A stretch of 64,000 bases of DNA, taken from contig JBFWVC010000020.1 of assembly GCA_050246945.1 (NCBI GenBank), positions 1 to 64,000 of the forward strand, read 5' to 3'. Shown here one piece after another: positions 61,451 through 64,000 of the stretch. The position numbers were made by a program, and so were the translations under genes. The DNA is from JAEUMD01 sp050246945. Its GTDB lineage: Bacteria; Pseudomonadota; Alphaproteobacteria; Rhizobiales; Hyphomicrobiaceae. Numbering within the stretch: the first letter of the stretch is position 1; each line of letters opens with the position of its first letter. The notes under the pieces were generated by a model. It saw only the letters and a program-made list of their open reading frames with translations, had not been told where the DNA came from and made no database searches.

Positions 61451-61494
61451 GCGAAATTCGTCTCATTCTGCAGCACACAGCGAATGAATTTCGC
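61451..61494. repeat. Inverted repeat upstream of maeB
   Basis: GCGAAATTC (61451-61459) and GAATTTCGC (61486-61494) are perfect nine-base arms separated by 26 bp. The distance suits looping or two half-sites, less so a simple operator. Confidence 0.45.
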
Positions 61495-61525
61495 GTTTCT
61501 GACGACACCAGAAATATCAATCGCC

Positions 61526-61602
61526 TAGTGTGATTTGGATCGAGAGGCCTGCCTCGCAAACCAGCTGGCAAGAATGTGGCGGACTTCTCGATCATCACAC
61601 CA
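61526..61602. repeat. 77-bp inverted-repeat element, diverged copy 4
   Basis: Starts CTAGTGTGATTTGGATCGAGA; its end, TCTCGATCATCACACCAG, is the complement with a three-base difference in spacing. CTAGTGT start and CTGGTGT end resemble the ends of the elements at 3753-8146, while the interior differs, so it looks like a related subfamily. Confidence 0.55.
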
Positions 61603-61726
61603 GATCGATGTTGTATACCACCGGCCTAGCCCCTATCGTGCCGGCCGATTTCCGACATTGCGCCGGTCACGGTGCCACATGCGAGGCACGCCGGTCCTAC
61701 GCACCCTCAGAGAGCGAATAAGGCAA

Positions 61727-63997
61727 ATGGCCAAACGGTTCGCAGAAGCCCGTTTTACCGAGCAGGAAGCCCTCCAGTTCCACGCGCGGGGCAAGCCCGG
61801 CAAGCTCGAGATCACTCCCACCAAGCCGCTGACGACGCAGCGCGATCTCTCACTCGCATATTCGCCGGGAGTAGCCGTACCGGTGAAGGCCATCGCGGAG
61901 GACCATTCGACCGCGTACGACTATACCAACAAGGGTAACTTGGTGGCCGTCGTTTCCAACGGCACGGCGATCCTCGGGCTCGGCAATCTCGGCGCGCTGG
62001 CCGCCAAACCGGTGATGGAGGGCAAGGGCGCCCTGTTCAAGCGGTTTGCCGACATAGACGCTATCGACCTTCTGGTCGATACGCAGGACGTAGACGCCTT
62101 CGTCAATTCCGTGCGCTACCTCGGTCCGTCATTCGGCGGCATCAATCTGGAAGACATCAAGTCGCCCGACTGCTTCGTAATCGAGCAGCGCCTGAAGGAC
62201 CTGCTCGACATTCCGGTCTTCCACGACGACCAGCACGGAACTGCCATCGTCGTCGGGGCAGCGATCCTCAACGGGCTCGAGGTCGCGGGCAAGAGCATCG
62301 AGGACGTAAAGCTCGCATGTTCGGGAGCGGGGGCGGCGGCACTCGCTTGCCTCAACCTGCTCGTCAGCCTCGGCATGAAGCGGGAGAACATCTTCGTCTC
62401 CGACATCGCTGGCGTCGTCTACAAGGGTCGCGAGGAGCTCATGGACCAGTGGAAGGAGCCATTCGCGCAGGAAACGAACGCTCGCACGCTGGCCGAGATC
62501 ATCGATGGCGCAGACATCTTCCTCGGGCTTTCGGCGGGCGGCACCGTCAGCTCGAAAATGGTGGAGAGCATGGCGGAGAATCCGATCATCTTCGCAATGG
62601 CTAACCCGGAGCCCGAGATCACGCCCGAAGAGGTGCAGTCGGTGCGCGACGACGCCATCATGGCCACCGGCCGCTCGGACTATCCCAACCAGGTCAACAA
62701 TGTCCTGTGCTTCCCGTTCATCTTCCGCGGCGCGCTCGACGTGCAGGCCTCGACGATCAACGAGGCGATGAAGGTGGCGGCGGCGCGCGCGCTCGCCGAG
62801 CTTGCACGTGCGGCTGTGTCCGATCAGGTGGCATCCTCATTTCATGGGTTGAGGCCCACGTTCGGGCGCGACTACATCATCCCCGCACCTTTCGATTCCC
62901 GCATCATCTGGCACATTGCGCCGGCGGTGGCGCGCGCCGCGATGGATTCCGGGGTCGCGCGAAGGCCCATCATCGACATCGATGCCTACGTGGCGCGCCT
63001 GCAGGGGCGGCTCGATCCACTGGTCGGCTGGCTGCAATCGACGTTCGAGGAGGTGAAATCCAATCCCAAACGCGTGATCTTTGCGGAGGGCGAGGACCCG
63101 GCGGTGATCCGGGCGGCGCACGCGTTCCTGACGCAAGGCTTCGGGCAGCCGTTGCTGATCGGCACGGAAGAGCGCGTTCGGCAGAACTTCAAGGAGCTCG
63201 GCATTCCGATCAATCCTGCGATCGAGTTCCACGACACGCGCAAGTCCGAATATGCGGAAGAATTCACCGACTACCTCTATAAGAGGCTGCAACGGCGCGG
63301 CTATCTGAGGCGCGACTGCGTGCGGCTCGTCAACAACGAGCGCAACATCTTCGGCGCGCTTATGGTGGCGCACGGACATGCCGATGCCTTGGTGTCGGGC
63401 GTGACGCGCAACTTCACATCCGTTTACCGCGACGTGCTGCGCGTCATCGACCCCGCCCCCGGCCGGCACGTAATCGGCGTGACGCTGGCCATTGTGCGCG
63501 GGCGCGCGGTGCTGATCGCGGATACCTCGATCCACAACATCCCGACGACCGAGCAACTCGTCTACATCGCGGAGGAAGCCGCACGCGCGGCGCGCAACTT
63601 CGGGATGGAGCCACGCGTTGCGTTTCTCACCTATTCGACGTTCGGGCAACCGCGCGGAGAACGCTCGGACGAAGTGCGCGAGGCGATCACTATTCTCGAC
63701 GAGAAGGGGGTGGATTTCGAGTACGACGGCGACATGGCAGCGGACGTCGCACTCAACAAGAACCTGATGAAGCTTTATCCATTCTGCCGCCTTTCGGATA
63801 CGGCGAACGTGCTCATCATGCCGGCGTTCCACGCGGCCTCGATATCGACGAAGATGCTGCGGGAGCTCGGTGGAGCAACGATCATCGGACCGCTGCTCGT
63901 GGGCCTCAGCAAGCCGATTCAGATCTGCTCGCTGGGTGCACGCGACACCGACATCGTCAACGTCGCGGCGCTCGCTGCGTATGACGTAAACAGGTAG
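61727..63997 (+). CDS. maeB: NADP-dependent malic enzyme with phosphotransacetylase-like domain
   Basis: Decarboxylates malate to pyruvate, giving NADPH. 756 aa from the ATG at 61727 (AAGG just upstream); the frame is open further but homologues start at MAKRFAEARF. Malic enzyme half (1-430): LSLAYSPGVAVPVKAI, VFHDDQHGTAIVVGAAIL, and the NAD(P) site KLACSGAGAAALACLNLL. From about residue 444 a phosphate acetyltransferase-like domain follows (VIFAEGEDPAVIRAAHAFLT ... LVSGVTRNFTSVYRDVLRVI); in this family it usually binds acetyl-CoA as a regulator, without PTA activity. The gene is complete, ending five bases before the window edge region. Confidence 0.95.
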   Translation: MAKRFAEARFTEQEALQFHARGKPGKLEITPTKPLTTQRDLSLAYSPGVAVPVKAIAEDHSTAYDYTNKGNLVAVVSNGTAILGLGNLGALAAKPVMEGKGALFKRFADIDAIDLLVDTQDVDAFVNSVRYLGPSFGGINLEDIKSPDCFVIEQRLKDLLDIPVFHDDQHGTAIVVGAAILNGLEVAGKSIEDVKLACSGAGAAALACLNLLVSLGMKRENIFVSDIAGVVYKGREELMDQWKEPFAQETNARTLAEIIDGADIFLGLSAGGTVSSKMVESMAENPIIFAMANPEPEITPEEVQSVRDDAIMATGRSDYPNQVNNVLCFPFIFRGALDVQASTINEAMKVAAARALAELARAAVSDQVASSFHGLRPTFGRDYIIPAPFDSRIIWHIAPAVARAAMDSGVARRPIIDIDAYVARLQGRLDPLVGWLQSTFEEVKSNPKRVIFAEGEDPAVIRAAHAFLTQGFGQPLLIGTEERVRQNFKELGIPINPAIEFHDTRKSEYAEEFTDYLYKRLQRRGYLRRDCVRLVNNERNIFGALMVAHGHADALVSGVTRNFTSVYRDVLRVIDPAPGRHVIGVTLAIVRGRAVLIADTSIHNIPTTEQLVYIAEEAARAARNFGMEPRVAFLTYSTFGQPRGERSDEVREAITILDEKGVDFEYDGDMAADVALNKNLMKLYPFCRLSDTANVLIMPAFHAASISTKMLRELGGATIIGPLLVGLSKPIQICSLGARDTDIVNVAALAAYDVNR

Positions 63998-64000
63998 GCG

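Larger units (their letters stand above)
61236..61726. other. mutS / maeB divergent region with inverted repeats
   Basis: About 490 bp without a supportable gene. It holds an inverted repeat at 61451-61494 and a repeat element at 61526-61602. The short open frames overlap these and lack ribosome sites. The maeB promoter must lie in the last part, but no clear hexamers are seen. Confidence 0.55.

Overview
The window is a high-GC chromosomal segment from an alphaproteobacterium, almost certainly of the order Hyphomicrobiales (Rhizobiales). The evidence is gene order more than any single gene. The blocks lnt - HTH regulator - metK - trmB / rimP - nusA - ylxR - infB - rbfA - truB - rpsO - pnp, tsaB - rimI - plsC - miaB - phoH - ybeY - corC, irr / fabA - fabB - fabI, and maeB / mutS - glnD - murJ - trpS - usp - nfu are standard in that order. 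A glycine-to-betaine methylation pathway with a BCCT carrier suggests a salt-tolerant organism. I cannot name the genus. No rRNA, tRNA, CRISPR array, prophage or complete insertion sequence is visible.

Layout. 0-3.5 kb: HpcH/HpaI-type aldolase, divergent glycerol kinase, secreted TPR protein. 4-8 kb: coaBC-dut overlapping pair, cysK, moeB. 8-11.3 kb: outer-membrane barrel protein, DUF2189 membrane protein, 2-hydroxyacid dehydrogenase, all on the minus strand. 11.5-18 kb: SH3 protein, small secreted protein, irr divergent from fabA-fabB-fabI, a small His/Arg-rich secreted protein, murI. 18-24.5 kb: Cu(I)-type P-ATPase, then glycine/sarcosine and sarcosine/dimethylglycine methyltransferases and a BCCT transporter. 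24.6-48 kb, all minus strand: the translation, RNA-processing and envelope superblock from tsaB to pnp, preceded by a RutE-like nitroreductase. 48-61 kb, mainly minus strand: nfu, usp, trpS, murJ, a FAD oxidoreductase, a plus-strand FemAB-like N-acyltransferase, glnD and mutS. 61.7-64 kb: malic enzyme fused to a phosphotransacetylase-like domain.

Functional links. metK makes the S-adenosylmethionine that the GSMT/SDMT pair uses at three per betaine, although the genes lie about 15 kb apart. cysK and nfu serve sulfur and iron-sulfur metabolism; irr handles iron and haem. fabA/fabB/fabI form the anaerobic-type unsaturated fatty acid unit, and plsC and lnt act on membrane lipid and lipoprotein acylation.

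The features I consider least explained are non-coding. They are a family of 65-77 bp inverted-repeat elements ending in CTAGTGT-like sequence (3753, 8003, 8080, 61526), one of which supplies the stop codon of an outer-membrane protein gene; clustered direct repeats between the aldolase and glpK; an AT-rich block in front of the betaine genes; and hairpins around rpsO/pnp. Two gene-order anomalies also stand out: the rimI-plsC interval, where related genomes usually carry fur/mur, is empty, and a FAD oxidoreductase and FemAB-like gene pair sits inside the usual glnD-murJ junction. I saw no convincing new multi-gene system.
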